This document shows positions 48,945-57,661 of a stretch of 64,000 nucleotides of DNA, in pieces; position 1 is the first letter of the stretch; each line of letters opens with the position of its first letter. The DNA is from Bacillota bacterium (GTDB lineage: Bacteria; Bacillota; Clostridia; Christensenellales; SZUA-584), in assembly GCA_023459495.1 (NCBI GenBank), contig JAEWTL010000085.1, forward strand, positions 196,143-260,142, in the 5' to 3' direction. The position numbers and the translations under genes were made by a program. The notes under the pieces were generated by a model. It saw only the letters and a list, made by a program, of their open reading frames with translations. It made no database searches and was not told where the DNA came from.

Positions 48945-50584
48945 TTGCCATCCTCCTGCTGCGGGGGATGCGGGGGATGCGGGGTCTCTTCCAACGGCTG
49001 CGGATCAGGCGAAGGGTTCCGAGCGCCCGGCGCAGGAGGATAATATGGTATACCCGGTTGAGGCGGCATGTTCTGCGTCCCCGGCATGGGCGGGTAGTAG
49101 GGCATGCCCGGCTGCGGCGGATAATACGGAGCACCCGGTTGAGGCGGGACGTTCTGCGTCCCCGGCATGGGCGGGTAATATGGCATACCCGGCTGCGGCG
49201 GATAATACGGAGCGCCCGGCTGTGGCGGGACGTTCTGCTGACCCGGCATGGGCGGATAATAGGGCATACCCGACTGCGGCGGATAGTACGGAGTACCCGG
49301 TTGAGGCGGCATGGGTGGGTAGTATGGCATACCGGGTTGTGGCTGATAATACGGAGCCCCCGATTGAGGCGGGACGTTCTGCGTCTCCGGCATGGGCGGG
49401 TAGTATGGCATACCCGGTTGTGGCGGATGATACGGAATGCCCGGCTGTGGCGGGACATTCTGCTGACCCGGCATGGGCGGGTAATATGGCATGCCCGGTT
49501 GCGGCGGATTAAGCGGAGCACCTGGAGCCGGAGGATAGTTCATATTGCCCGGCATGGGTTGGAAGTACGGCATGCCCGGCTGAGGGTAATACGGGCCGGT
49601 TGGCGGCATCTGCGGCGCAAAGGGAGGCATATCCGGTGTCGAAGCAGCTCCCTCGGGCGGTGCGGGTGCGCGTACCACGAGCTTGTTTTGGCCCACGAAC
49701 AGCAGCAGCGCGATCAGTATTGCGAAGATGCCGATGAGGATGAGGTAGAACGGGTCACCGATGACGCTGGGCGGCGCTTCCTCTATCACTGAATTGGTAT
49801 GAAAGATTGCGTAGTCGACGGTGAGGCCGCTGAGGGACATGGGAACCAGAAGGCCGATGGTGAAGTTCCACGCACCATGGAAGCCGCAGGAGGCCCATAG
49901 GCTATCGGTGCGCAGCATTAGCAGCGCGAGAAACGCGCCGATCAGCAGGTAGTATATTGCGCCCAATATAGTGTAACCACCGTTGAGCGCGTGCGCTATG
50001 GAGAACAGTCCGGAGCTGATCAGCACAGCGGGCAGCAGCCCAAGCTTGCGCGAGATACCGGGTACGAGCAGACCGCGGAACAGCAGCTCCTCTGAGGCGG
50101 ACTGGATGATAAACGCGGCAAGATAGATGGGTACCAGATACGTGAATCCGGTATAGGTGATACCAACGTCAAGGAGCGGCCACGCATAGCTGACGGCCAG
50201 CGCGATTGCACCTCCCACAAAGCCCATGAGATACCGCGGCACAGCAAGTCGGGGTGAAAGACCCGCGGCGGAGAGCGGGCGCTTCTCAATGCGGCGCAGG
50301 TAGATGAGGGTGAACGCGATCATCACTGCGGTCAGAAATAGTGATACAAGCATCAGGCTGTTACCGTTCATGGAATTCAAAAAATCCTGAGCGGAGTAGA
50401 AAGAACCTGAAAAGAGGTCCCGCATGAGCCAGACCATCCATGGAATCATTACAAGCAGGCTTGCCTTATTGAAAGCCACATAAATCGTGAGCGCGATAAG
50501 AATCTGCAGCCACACGCCTGTGCCATAGGACGGGTTGTTCAGACCGTCCAGCATAGGCGGCCGACGGATAATCCATTTTTTCAT
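48941..50584 (-). CDS. CPBP intramembrane protease with Pro/Tyr-rich repeat tail
   Basis: 547 residues. The N-terminal 355 residues form a polytopic CPBP (Abi/Rce1-like) protease: SASEELLFRGLLVPG gives EExxxR, FSIAHALNGG the second motif, and CGFHGAWNF the HxxxN motif. The C-terminal 190 residues are repeats of the type PPQPGMPYYPPMPGTQNV, probably cytoplasmic and disordered. CPBP proteases in Bacillota process peptides or serve bacteriocin immunity, but nothing nearby indicates the substrate. GGGGG lies seven bases before ATG 50584; an in-frame upstream extension has no family similarity. Confidence 0.88.
   Translation of the reverse strand: MKKWIIRRPPMLDGLNNPSYGTGVWLQILIALTIYVAFNKASLLVMIPWMVWLMRDLFSGSFYSAQDFLNSMNGNSLMLVSLFLTAVMIAFTLIYLRRIEKRPLSAAGLSPRLAVPRYLMGFVGGAIALAVSYAWPLLDVGITYTGFTYLVPIYLAAFIIQSASEELLFRGLLVPGISRKLGLLPAVLISSGLFSIAHALNGGYTILGAIYYLLIGAFLALLMLRTDSLWASCGFHGAWNFTIGLLVPMSLSGLTVDYAIFHTNSVIEEAPPSVIGDPFYLILIGIFAILIALLLFVGQNKLVVRAPAPPEGAASTPDMPPFAPQMPPTGPYYPQPGMPYFQPMPGNMNYPPAPGAPLNPPQPGMPYYPPMPGQQNVPPQPGIPYHPPQPGMPYYPPMPETQNVPPQSGAPYYQPQPGMPYYPPMPPQPGTPYYPPQSGMPYYPPMPGQQNVPPQPGAPYYPPQPGMPYYPPMPGTQNVPPQPGAPYYPPQPGMPYYPPMPGTQNMPPQPGIPYYPPAPGARNPSPDPQPLEETPHPPHPPQQEDGK
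49020..49600 (-). repeat. Tandem coding repeats of the CPBP protein tail
   Basis: Imperfect direct repeats built from modules of 30-90 bases encoding PPQPGMPYYPPMPG and variants with GTQNV or GQQNV. A long Arg-rich plus-strand frame over them is a shadow. Confidence 0.85.
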
Positions 50585-50642
50585 GACGTACCCCCAGTCA
50601 GTGTACCTTATTCTACCATGCGGTGCGAAAAAAGGGAACGCC

Positions 50643-51815
50643 TTATTTAGCTGAGCGCATGGCTTCATCAAATCGCGCCGCCGCTTCGCGGATACGCGCC
50701 TCGTCCTGTACCAGCGCCATGCGCACATAGCCGCGTCCGCCTTCGCCGAAAGCGCTGCCGGGCGTAATGATGATGCCGGTGCGCTGCCGCAGGGCCGTGC
50801 AGAAGCCGGTGTCGTCACTGCCGAACGCCTCGGGGATGCGCGCCCAGACGAACATCGTGGCATGCGGCTTTTCAATCGTCCAGCCCGCTTCGCCAAAAGA
50901 TTCGATCAGCGCGTTACGCCGCTGTTCATAGGCTTGCGCGGTCTGGCGCACGAGCGCTTCACCGCTGCCCAGCGCCGCAATGCCCGCCCGTTGTACAGGC
51001 AGGAACACGCCGTAGTCCGTGTTGGATTTCAAGCGGCTGAGCGCAGAAACGTACTCCCGGTTGCCCAGGCAGAATCCAAGGCGCGCGCCTGCGAAGCCGT
51101 AGGTCTTGGACAGCGAGTTCATCTCCGCGCCGATCTCTTTCGCACCCGGAAAGGCGAGGAAGCTGCCCACGTGCAGGCCGTCGAATACGAGCTCGCTATA
51201 GGCGTTGTCGTGCAGAACGAAGATGTCATGCTTATGCGCAAAAGCGATCAGGTCACGGTAGAAGGAGTCCGGCGCGAGGGCTGCCGTGGGATTGTTCGGG
51301 TAAGAGACGATCATCAGCTTGGCCCGGTCGGCGACGTCCGCAGGGATATCGTTAAAGTCAATGACGAAGCCGTTCTCGCGCCGCTGTGGTACGCTAAACA
51401 CCTGCGCATGCGCGAGCGCCGCCCCCGCAAAGAACGCGGGATAACACGGGTCGGGCAGGATCACCGTATCGCCCGGGTTGATTACGGGCAGACAGCAGTG
51501 TGCAAGGCCTTCCTGACTGCCCAGCACTGCGCAGATCTCGGTCTCCGGGTCCAGCTTAACATCGTAGCGCTTGTCGTACCAGGCCGCTGCGGCTTCGCGC
51601 AGCTCCGGCAGATCGCCGATTGCGTAGATGTAATTTTCATCGCGGGCCGCTTCCTGCACGAGCGTTTCGAGTACGTGCGGCGCGGGGGGGATGTTGGGCG
51701 TGCCCACGCTCAGGTCGATCACATCGACGCCTGCGCTGATAAGCGCCGCTTTTTCCTGTGCAAGCTCGGTAAATATTCCAGATTGGAGCCGCTGCATGAG
51801 GTTGGATGATTGCAT
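50643..51815 (-). CDS. PLP-dependent class I/II aminotransferase (DapL/PatA-like)
   Basis: 390 residues, fold type I. DLSVGTPNIPPAP, YPNNPTAALAP, HDNAYSELVFDG, the PLP Lys in NSLSKTYGFAGARLGF, and a substrate-binding Arg near the C-terminus (GRGYVRMAL) are readable. The closest recognisable groups are LL-diaminopimelate aminotransferase and B. subtilis PatA, so a role in lysine or peptidoglycan precursor synthesis is possible but not proven. It ends 59 bases from the CPBP start on the same strand. It is divergent from the QueG-like gene. Confidence 0.88.
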   Translation of the reverse strand: MQSSNLMQRLQSGIFTELAQEKAALISAGVDVIDLSVGTPNIPPAPHVLETLVQEAARDENYIYAIGDLPELREAAAAWYDKRYDVKLDPETEICAVLGSQEGLAHCCLPVINPGDTVILPDPCYPAFFAGAALAHAQVFSVPQRRENGFVIDFNDIPADVADRAKLMIVSYPNNPTAALAPDSFYRDLIAFAHKHDIFVLHDNAYSELVFDGLHVGSFLAFPGAKEIGAEMNSLSKTYGFAGARLGFCLGNREYVSALSRLKSNTDYGVFLPVQRAGIAALGSGEALVRQTAQAYEQRRNALIESFGEAGWTIEKPHATMFVWARIPEAFGSDDTGFCTALRQRTGIIITPGSAFGEGGRGYVRMALVQDEARIREAAARFDEAMRSAK

Positions 51816-51969
51816 TGGTATTTTGTACGCTCCTGTGCTTAATTGCTTTCAATTATACGCGCCTGCCGCCGACTTTTCCAGTATGAATGCGTGTGGATTA
51901 ACCGTCCCATTTATGATATAATCGAATAAATATACAAGGTGCATACATGATATGGGTTATGGAGGAGCG

Positions 51970-52650
51970 ATGGATTCCGGGCAGGTGAAACAGCGGCTAT
52001 ACGACATGGGAGCGGACCTCGTGGGCATCGCGGGTATGGACCGCTTTGACGATGCGCCGGAGGGGTACCATCCGCTCGATGTATTTCCGGGCTGTCGGTC
52101 GGTCGTCGTGTTCGCACAGCGGTTTTTGCGCGCTACGATGGACTGCGGCAATACGGTGCCGTACACCATCGTCCGCAACCTGCTGTCCTCCATGATGGAC
52201 GAGATGTCCCTCCGCTTCTGCACTGAAATGGAAGAGGCGGGCATTGCGGCTGTGCCCACGGGTACCAACGGCCCGACGATGTTTGATACGCGCACACAGC
52301 GCTTTCGAAACGTCGTATCGGCCAAGCACTGCGCGCAAGCTGCGGGGCTGGGCACTATCGGAAAAAACACGCTGCTCATCACACCGCAGTTCGGCAACAT
52401 GGTATGGCTCAGCGTGATTCTGACAGAGGCGGAGCTCGAACCCGACCCGCTGATTGAAAAAAGCCTTTGCCCATCCGGATGCAGGCTGTGCCTCGACGCC
52501 TGCCCGATCGACGCGGTGGGCGAACCTGCGATGAAGCAGACGGATTGCTGGAATTACGCGTTCGGCGGCGTGGATGGCGGCGAGTTCATCATCCGGTGCA
52601 ATCGCTGCCGCGCGGTGTGTCCCATGCGTTACGGTGTGCGAGGTCAATAG
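51970..52650 (+). CDS. QueG-like protein with two [4Fe-4S] clusters
   Basis: 226 residues related to epoxyqueuosine reductase. The C-terminal clusters are CPSGCRLCLDACPIDAV and CNRCRAVCP. The segment AAGLGTIGKNTLLITPQFGNMVWL matches QueG. It is much shorter than QueG (about 380 residues) and lacks the C-terminal HEAT region, so activity on tRNA queuosine is not assured; a paralogue of unknown role is likely. GGAGG precedes ATG 51970; an upstream in-frame ATG at 51952 would include that site. A TATAAT is present at 51917. Confidence 0.8.
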   Translation: MDSGQVKQRLYDMGADLVGIAGMDRFDDAPEGYHPLDVFPGCRSVVVFAQRFLRATMDCGNTVPYTIVRNLLSSMMDEMSLRFCTEMEEAGIAAVPTGTNGPTMFDTRTQRFRNVVSAKHCAQAAGLGTIGKNTLLITPQFGNMVWLSVILTEAELEPDPLIEKSLCPSGCRLCLDACPIDAVGEPAMKQTDCWNYAFGGVDGGEFIIRCNRCRAVCPMRYGVRGQ

Positions 52651-52651
52651 C

Positions 52652-52924
52652 GTGGCGGTATATGCGGGGGCATGGCTGGCACTCATGAGCCTCATCGGCG
52701 CAATCGTCTGCGCGGCGGACAAGCGGGCGGCAAGACGGCATGCGCGCCGGGTGCCAGAGAAAACGCTCTGGACGCTCGCGGTACTTGGCGGGGCCATAGG
52801 CGTATGGTTTGCGATGCTGATTGCGCATCATAAGACACGAAAAGCGGTTTTTGCGGTGCTGATGCCGGTTTTAGCCGCTTTACAGCTTGGATTGGTGATT
52901 TTTCTCATCATAACCTTACAATAA
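52652..52924 (+). CDS. DUF1294 small membrane protein
   Basis: 90 residues with three hydrophobic segments. The conserved core of DUF1294 is present: ADKRAARRHARRVPEKTLW, LGGAIGVWFAMLIAHHKTRK. Function unknown. It starts with GTG one base after the QueG-like stop, so it is coupled to it. Confidence 0.8.
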   Translation: MAVYAGAWLALMSLIGAIVCAADKRAARRHARRVPEKTLWTLAVLGGAIGVWFAMLIAHHKTRKAVFAVLMPVLAALQLGLVIFLIITLQ

Positions 52925-52933
52925 ACCTTCTGG

Positions 52934-52962
52934 TTGACATCGCAATGCTGCTTCAATATAAT
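52934..52962 (+). promoter_or_regulatory. Perfect consensus sigma-A promoter of the rpmH cluster
   Basis: TTGACA (52934-52939), exactly 17 bases, TATAAT (52957-52962). The rpmH start is about 138 bases downstream, so the mRNA has a sizeable leader of no evident class. Confidence 0.95.
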
Positions 52963-53100
52963 ATACTCGTCTGACTATACGAAACCGGGGGCTAAACCGA
53001 ACGCTGAGTGAAACCACTGACCTTTGGAATGCCGATGCTGCGGCGATACGAGGCGCGTTTAAAAAACTGCTCCCTAAGAAATAAAAGGGGTTACTGACAC

Positions 53101-53235
53101 ATGAAGATGACATTTCAGCCGAAGAAAAGGCAGCGCAAAGTAGAGCATGGCTTCCGTAAGCGCATGAAGACACGCAACGGACGGAACGTCCTGAAGCGCA
53201 GGCGCGCCAAAGGCCGCAAGGTGCTCTCCGCGTAA
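53101..53235 (+). CDS. rpmH: 50S ribosomal protein L34
   Basis: 44 residues, MKMTFQPKKRQRKVEHGF followed by RKRMKTRNGRNVLKRRRAKG, the invariant basic L34 sequence. The N-terminal MTFQPKKR is typical of Clostridia. AAAGGGGTT lies before the ATG. First gene of rpmH-rnpA-yidD-yidC-jag under a perfect sigma-A promoter. Missed by length cut-offs but certain. Confidence 0.98.
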   Translation: MKMTFQPKKRQRKVEHGFRKRMKTRNGRNVLKRRRAKGRKVLSA

Positions 53236-53276
53236 AGCACAGGCGGCTTACTTTGCCGCATTGGATGGAAGGTATA

Positions 53277-53621
53277 TTGAGGCGTGAATATTCGCTCAGG
53301 CGCAACAAAGAGTTTCGTTACGTTTATAAAAAGGGCAAATCCGTTTCGGACGGAAATCTTGTGCTGATCTATGTGGTCACCAAAACACCGCGTTTGAAGG
53401 TGGGTTTTTCCGTATCAAAAAAAATGGGCAACAGTGTGGAGCGCAACCGGATTAAGCGCAGGCTGAAGGAAGCGTTTTTTTCGATGATCGGAGAGATTTC
53501 CCCCAAAAGCCTGCTCGTTTTTGTACCGCGCGATAACGCGAAGGATCTCTCTTACCACGAGCTTAAAGCTTCGGAAGAGCGGCTTTTAAAAAGAGCCGGG
53601 CTGTTGGTAAAAACGGTATGA
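53277..53621 (+). CDS. rnpA: Ribonuclease P protein component
   Basis: 114 residues, the protein cofactor of RNase P for tRNA 5' maturation. The RNR signature region is intact: GNSVERNRIKRRLKEAF. I choose the TTG at 53277 because GGAAGG is four bases upstream and translation then opens MRREYSLRRNKEF, as in other RnpA proteins. ATG 53265 and TTG 53253 add residues unlike the family and lack a site. The stop overlaps the yidD ATG. Confidence 0.95.
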   Translation: MRREYSLRRNKEFRYVYKKGKSVSDGNLVLIYVVTKTPRLKVGFSVSKKMGNSVERNRIKRRLKEAFFSMIGEISPKSLLVFVPRDNAKDLSYHELKASEERLLKRAGLLVKTV

Positions 53622-53827
53622 AACGCGTGCTGCTTGCCATAATCAGGTTCTATAAGAGGGCAATTTCGCCGTATCTTCCGCCCAGCTGCCGGTTTACGCC
53701 CACATGCTCGGAATATGCGGTGGAAGCGATTCAGAAGCACGGTGCGTTCAAGGGCTTAGGGCTTGCCATCTGGCGCATCATGCGCTGCAACCCGCTGTGC
53801 AAGGGCGGATACGATCCGGTACCGTAA
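53618..53827 (+). CDS. yidD: Membrane protein insertion efficiency factor YidD
   Basis: 69 residues. The conserved Cys-rich core CRFTPTCSEYAVEAIQKHG and the C-terminal RCNPLCKGGYDPVP identify it. It assists YidC-dependent membrane insertion. The ATG overlaps the rnpA stop (ATGA). Confidence 0.96.
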   Translation: MKRVLLAIIRFYKRAISPYLPPSCRFTPTCSEYAVEAIQKHGAFKGLGLAIWRIMRCNPLCKGGYDPVP

Positions 53828-53879
53828 GGTGTCTTTGGGACGTTGTGCAGGACCGGTCTTCCGGGGTGTGAATACAGAG

Positions 53880-53943
53880 TCCCCAAAAGGTAAAGCTTTT
53901 TGGGGTGAAAAGACGGGGTCCCCCATAAGTGAAACTTTTGGGG
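53880..53943 (+). repeat. Modular hairpin element, two E-type hairpins
   Basis: CCCCAAAAG/CTTTTTGGGG (53881-53905) and CCCCATAAGT/ACTTTTGGGG (53921-53943), each preceded by GTCCCC-like bases and followed by GGGGT. Both resemble the fifth hairpin of the element at 43825-44010 in the same orientation. They lie between yidD and yidC inside the operon. Confidence 0.7.
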
Positions 53944-53960
53944 TAAGCTAGGAGGTACCC

Positions 53961-54917
53961 GTGGGATTTTTAAGCGATAATTTTATTTCCGATTTCTTTA
54001 TCCTCGCGCTCAAATGGGTGGTGACGATCGTGCAGAGCTATCCGCTCGCCATCATCATCCTGACGGTCGCTATCCGCGTGCTGATCCTGCCGCTCGATTT
54101 ACGGCAGAAGCAGAGCTCGCGCAAGATGGCGATGATTCAGCCCAAGATTGAGTCGCTCAAAAAGCGCTATGCCAACAACCCGCAGCAGTTGCAGAAGAAG
54201 CAGCAGGAGTTGATGAAAAAGGAAGGCGTCAAACCGCTTGCCGGTTGTCTGCCTATGCTCATCACAATGCCGATTTTCTTCGCGTTCTTTGGCGCGATGC
54301 GCGCGCTGGCTTCGGAGCAGCAGGTTTCCTTCATGCTCAATGCGCAGCATCTTTCCAACCTCGCGGGATTTACCGATTTCATGCATCTGCCGCGTTTGCT
54401 GTGGATCAACAACATCTGGCAGCCGGATTCCGGCCTTGAACCGATCCTGCCGATCGCCAGCAAATTTACAAGTTTTATTCAGCAGAACATGAACAGTGTC
54501 AGTCCGCAGGCGCTTCATATGATGTCTCAAGCCGGACTGGTCAGCTTTGACACTGCTAATGGCTTTTCCGGTGGAGCGAACTACAGTGGGCTGGTATCGG
54601 ATATTATTTCGAGAAACGGGCTTGCGGGTTACAATAACGGTTGGTTTATACTGCCGTTGCTGGCCGGCGTAACGCTGTTCCTGCAGCAGAAGCTGACCAT
54701 GGGACAGAATCCGCAGCAGGCTCAGCAGCAGGGCGGAGCGTTCATGCTCTGGTTCTTCCCAATCTTTACGATCTGGATCTGTTCGACGTCCAACGCGGCG
54801 TTTTCTATCTACTGGCTGTTTGCGAACATCTACGCGCTGGCGCAGACGTTTGTGCTCAACCTGATTTACAAGAAGAAGGATGAGAAGGCCAAGGGTACAG
54901 TTGAGGAGGCAACCTGA
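53961..54917 (+). CDS. yidC: Membrane protein insertase YidC (SpoIIIJ type)
   Basis: 318 residues, five transmembrane helices. It inserts proteins into the membrane; SpoIIIJ is also needed for forespore development. The groove Arg is Arg39 in AIRVLILPLD; the cytoplasmic hairpin KKRYANNPQQLQKKQQELMKKEG and PLAGCLPMLITMPIFFAFF are typical. No lipobox is seen, unlike most Bacillus homologues. The start is GTG with AGGAGGT upstream. Its stop overlaps the jag ATG by one base. Confidence 0.95.
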   Translation: MGFLSDNFISDFFILALKWVVTIVQSYPLAIIILTVAIRVLILPLDLRQKQSSRKMAMIQPKIESLKKRYANNPQQLQKKQQELMKKEGVKPLAGCLPMLITMPIFFAFFGAMRALASEQQVSFMLNAQHLSNLAGFTDFMHLPRLLWINNIWQPDSGLEPILPIASKFTSFIQQNMNSVSPQALHMMSQAGLVSFDTANGFSGGANYSGLVSDIISRNGLAGYNNGWFILPLLAGVTLFLQQKLTMGQNPQQAQQQGGAFMLWFFPIFTIWICSTSNAAFSIYWLFANIYALAQTFVLNLIYKKKDEKAKGTVEEAT

Positions 54918-55870
54918 TGGATGTTTACGAAAGCAAAGGCAAGACGGTAGACGAAGCGGTTTTCAGCGGACTCATGAAGATGGATTGCTCCATCGACGAA
55001 GTCGATATCGAGATACTTGACGAGGGCGGCGGACTGTTCAAAAGCGCCCGCGTCAAGCTTACAAGAAAGACAGAACCTGAGGTATTCCCTGCCGAACTCA
55101 CTGCCGAGGCTGAAGAGCCAAAGCCCCAGCCTGCACCCCTGCCCCGTAAGGGCTTTGAGGACATGGGCAATGGTTTCGAAAGACGTGAGCGTCGGGATGA
55201 TCGCCGGGACGACCGTCGCCGGGATGACAGGCGGCCGGGCGGACGTCCGGGGGACCGCCGGGATAACCGCTATAGCGAGCGCAAGCGGGACGACTACCGT
55301 TCCGATCGTGGCAGCCAGCGTCGCGAGGAGGAAATACCGGACGAGCCCATCGTGCCGCACGAGCCGCAGAACGACGCCGAGAAGTTCCTTTATGGCCTGT
55401 TCGAGCGTATGCGCATGAACGTGGCGCTGACATCCAAGGATCAGGAAAGCATGCTGCACATCGACATGGCAGGCCGCGGCATGGGTATGCTGATCGGCCG
55501 TCGCGGAGAGACGCTGGATGCGCTGCAGTACCTGACCAGCCTGGTCATCAACAACAACAAGAACGATTACACCAAGGTGATGCTCGATACCGAAAACTAC
55601 CGTGTGAAGCGCGAAGAGACGTTAAAGCGACTCGCGGCGCATCTCGCGGACAAGGTGGTCAAGAGCGGGCGGGCCATGGTGCTTGAGCCTATGAATCCTT
55701 ACGAGCGGCGCATCCTGCATGCGACGCTGCAGGACTATGACAAAGTCTATACCTACAGCGAGGGCGAGGAGCCTTACCGCAGCGTGGTGGTGGCGATCAA
55801 AGGGCAGGAGGGCGGACCGGCTCCGGAGCCCGTATCGAGACCGCGGCCCAGACCGAGAAGCCATAGATAG
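54917..55870 (+). CDS. jag: RNA-binding protein Jag (KhpB/EloR)
   Basis: 317 residues. The Jag-N domain covers about 1-50 (ESKGKTVDEAVFSGL). A strongly charged linker at about 85-145 is full of RRDDRR repeats. The KH domain has the GxxG loop in IGRRGETLDALQYL (about 190-205), and R3H follows with NPYERRILHATLQD. It binds RNA and influences cell elongation and sporulation. The linker is longer and more Arg/Asp-rich than usual. Last gene of the rpmH cluster. Confidence 0.94.
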   Translation: MDVYESKGKTVDEAVFSGLMKMDCSIDEVDIEILDEGGGLFKSARVKLTRKTEPEVFPAELTAEAEEPKPQPAPLPRKGFEDMGNGFERRERRDDRRDDRRRDDRRPGGRPGDRRDNRYSERKRDDYRSDRGSQRREEEIPDEPIVPHEPQNDAEKFLYGLFERMRMNVALTSKDQESMLHIDMAGRGMGMLIGRRGETLDALQYLTSLVINNNKNDYTKVMLDTENYRVKREETLKRLAAHLADKVVKSGRAMVLEPMNPYERRILHATLQDYDKVYTYSEGEEPYRSVVVAIKGQEGGPAPEPVSRPRPRPRSHR

Positions 55871-55896
55871 TCTCATGAACCCATAAAATAAAATCG

Positions 55897-55925
55897 CAGC
55901 GGAGCCGTTTCGGCTCCGCTGTTTT
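55897..55925. terminator. Terminator ending the rpmH-jag cluster
   Basis: CAGCGGAGCCG-TTT-CGGCTCCGCTG, 11-bp perfect stem, then TTTT; A-rich on the other side. Confidence 0.9.
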
Positions 55926-55958
55926 GATGGATTCAGATGATAAATGACCAATCAAGTA

Positions 55959-57288
55959 TTATTGGATTGGTATGATCTTCTCTGCCGGACTTTCACCAAC
56001 ATTGCTGTACAGGTCTCTTCTTCTGTACAGGCCGAAGAGCAGTCCCAAAAGGCCGGGATATAACGCGTTATCAAACCCGGATATGGGATTAAACGGCATG
56101 GTTAAATCGAGGGCTCCCCTGTACAATACATCCCGAAGGAGCATCGAAACGGTCCAGACTACGAAGTATACCGCTGTGCCGATTGCCAGCGTGCGCCCGG
56201 CCCGGTCGTGGAAATGCAACAGCGAGCGCAGCATCCGCCATATCATAACGCCCATCGCCGCATACGGCAGCAAAGCGGGCAGTATTCCGTAATGCAGCAG
56301 CATATCCGAAAGGCTGCGAAAAAGCGGAGGATATATAACTGGCCGGGGCCGATATTATTCCGATCAGTTCCGGTGTGGCGTGTCCGATCAGTTTCAGATC
56401 CTTCAGGTGCTGCATGGCCGTTTTGAACAGGGATGTTATGTGGCTGGCCTCATTGGCTTCAGCCGCATCATCTAAAAATTCCAGACAGATAAATACGGTT
56501 ACGCCAACCAAAACGGCCGAAAATACCGCCTTCCATTTCTTATCCGCGCCTGAAAACAGGAGCATGAAAAAGCAGGCGAATACGGTGCAGACTAAATTGT
56601 ATTTATGCATCATAAAGATCAGGACGGTTGCAACGGTTGCCGTGGCGACAGCCAATATATTGGCCCTGGTATCTCCTCTTTTCGTGCGCGCAGCCAGCCC
56701 GGAAAAACCGGCGAGGAAAACGAGCAGGCAGCAATCGAGCACCGTATAGAACCAGAAGTATATAGAATTAGGAAAGGACGTCATGTGGTTAGGACTATTA
56801 CGGAGGTAGAGCATGTAAACAAGGTAAAGCGCCAGCAGCCCGACCAGACTGCCGATCACAAGCGGCAGCGAGGCTATCCGGATGATCCTGCGGATATCCG
56901 CTAATACGCAGGCGATGCCGATGCCGAATCCAATGGCAGTGGTGGCAAGGCCTTGAATATAATTCGGCTCGTTGTACTGAGCAGTAATGCTGTATATGAT
57001 AAGCGCCAGCGGAAAAGTAATGAGGATGGCCACGGATATCAACATCAGCACATCCACCCTGGGCCTGTGCAGCCGGTCCAGCCGTCTGCCAGTTTCCAAC
57101 GGATCGCCCATTGCCTTTACGGATACCTCCATAGAGGCGGTGTCGTCCAGCCCGGAGTTTTTTACTTCCCGCAGGTGCTCTTCTATATGCCCTTCAAGCT
57201 CCTTTTGGATAACCGGGCGGGCTTTTTTCCATTGGATCTGCCTCAGGACGGCGCTGATATAGCTCTCTTCGGGATTTCCATTATGCAT
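55959..57288 (-). pseudogene. PadR-linked membrane protein, frameshifted
   Basis: The reading frame starts at ATG 57288 with a permease-prefix-like region (VIQKELEGHIEEHLREV, then AMGDPLETGRRLDRLH), the domain often next to PadR regulators. About eight transmembrane helices follow. Near 56330-56345 the frame changes: up to about LIGIISAP it is in the first frame, then VIYPPLFRSLSDMLLHYGILP and further helices continue in the second, ending at 55959. The intact product would have about 440 residues. The first frame runs on to 56089 with non-membrane, low-quality sequence. A one-base indel in a CCCCGGCC stretch is the simplest cause; sequencing error is possible. Confidence 0.7.
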
Positions 57289-57613
57289 ACTGGATACCTC
57301 CCATGATCTTATCGACCGCGCCTTTTACATTTTCCCACTCCAGGTGCTTTTCACGGAGCCGCTTATTGCCCTTTTTGGTGACATGGTATATCTTGCGCTT
57401 GCGGCTTGTTTCACCCTCCCATACAGCTTCCAGAAGCCCTTCGGCTTCCAGTGCGTGCAGCACGGGGTAGAGTGTGCCTTCCCGTAGCGAGAACACGCCT
57501 TCGCTTAAGGCATCCATCTTTCGTATAATCTCATAACCATGCATCGGCGTGCCTGCCAGCAGTCTCAGCACCAGCATACCGGTGGTTCCTTTCACCAACT
57601 CGCCTGATTTCAT
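57281..57613 (-). CDS. PadR-family transcriptional regulator
   Basis: 110 residues. Winged-helix core with LRLLAGTPMHGYEIIRKM, GTLYPVLHALEAEGLL and the wing SRKRKIYHVTKKG; short C-terminal helix, so PadR subfamily s1. AAGGAG lies before the ATG. The stop overlaps the membrane gene start by eight bases. PadR proteins repress their own operon and usually respond to membrane-active compounds. A fitting inverted repeat overlaps its promoter (57641-57659). Confidence 0.92.
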   Translation of the reverse strand: MKSGELVKGTTGMLVLRLLAGTPMHGYEIIRKMDALSEGVFSLREGTLYPVLHALEAEGLLEAVWEGETSRKRKIYHVTKKGNKRLREKHLEWENVKGAVDKIMGGIQYA

Positions 57614-57640
57614 AGCTTTTCTCCTTACCTAGGAATGCGA

Positions 57641-57659
57641 TACATAGATACTATATGTA
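57641..57659. promoter_or_regulatory. Probable PadR operator
   Basis: TACATA-N7-TATGTA inverted repeat immediately downstream of the -10 element at 57662-57667. Its form resembles known PadR sites (ATGTA/TACAT half-sites). Confidence 0.65.
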
Positions 57660-57661
57660 AT

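Noticed and set aside
49020..49600. Regularly spaced repeats resembling a CRISPR array
   Set aside because: Repeats are in frame, encode PGMPYYPPM units, have no unique spacers and no cas genes nearby.
48968..49792. Long plus-strand Arg/Trp-rich reading frame opposite the CPBP gene
   Set aside because: It is the antisense of Pro/Tyr repeat codons; composition is a by-product of the repeats and there is no plausible ribosome site or homology.
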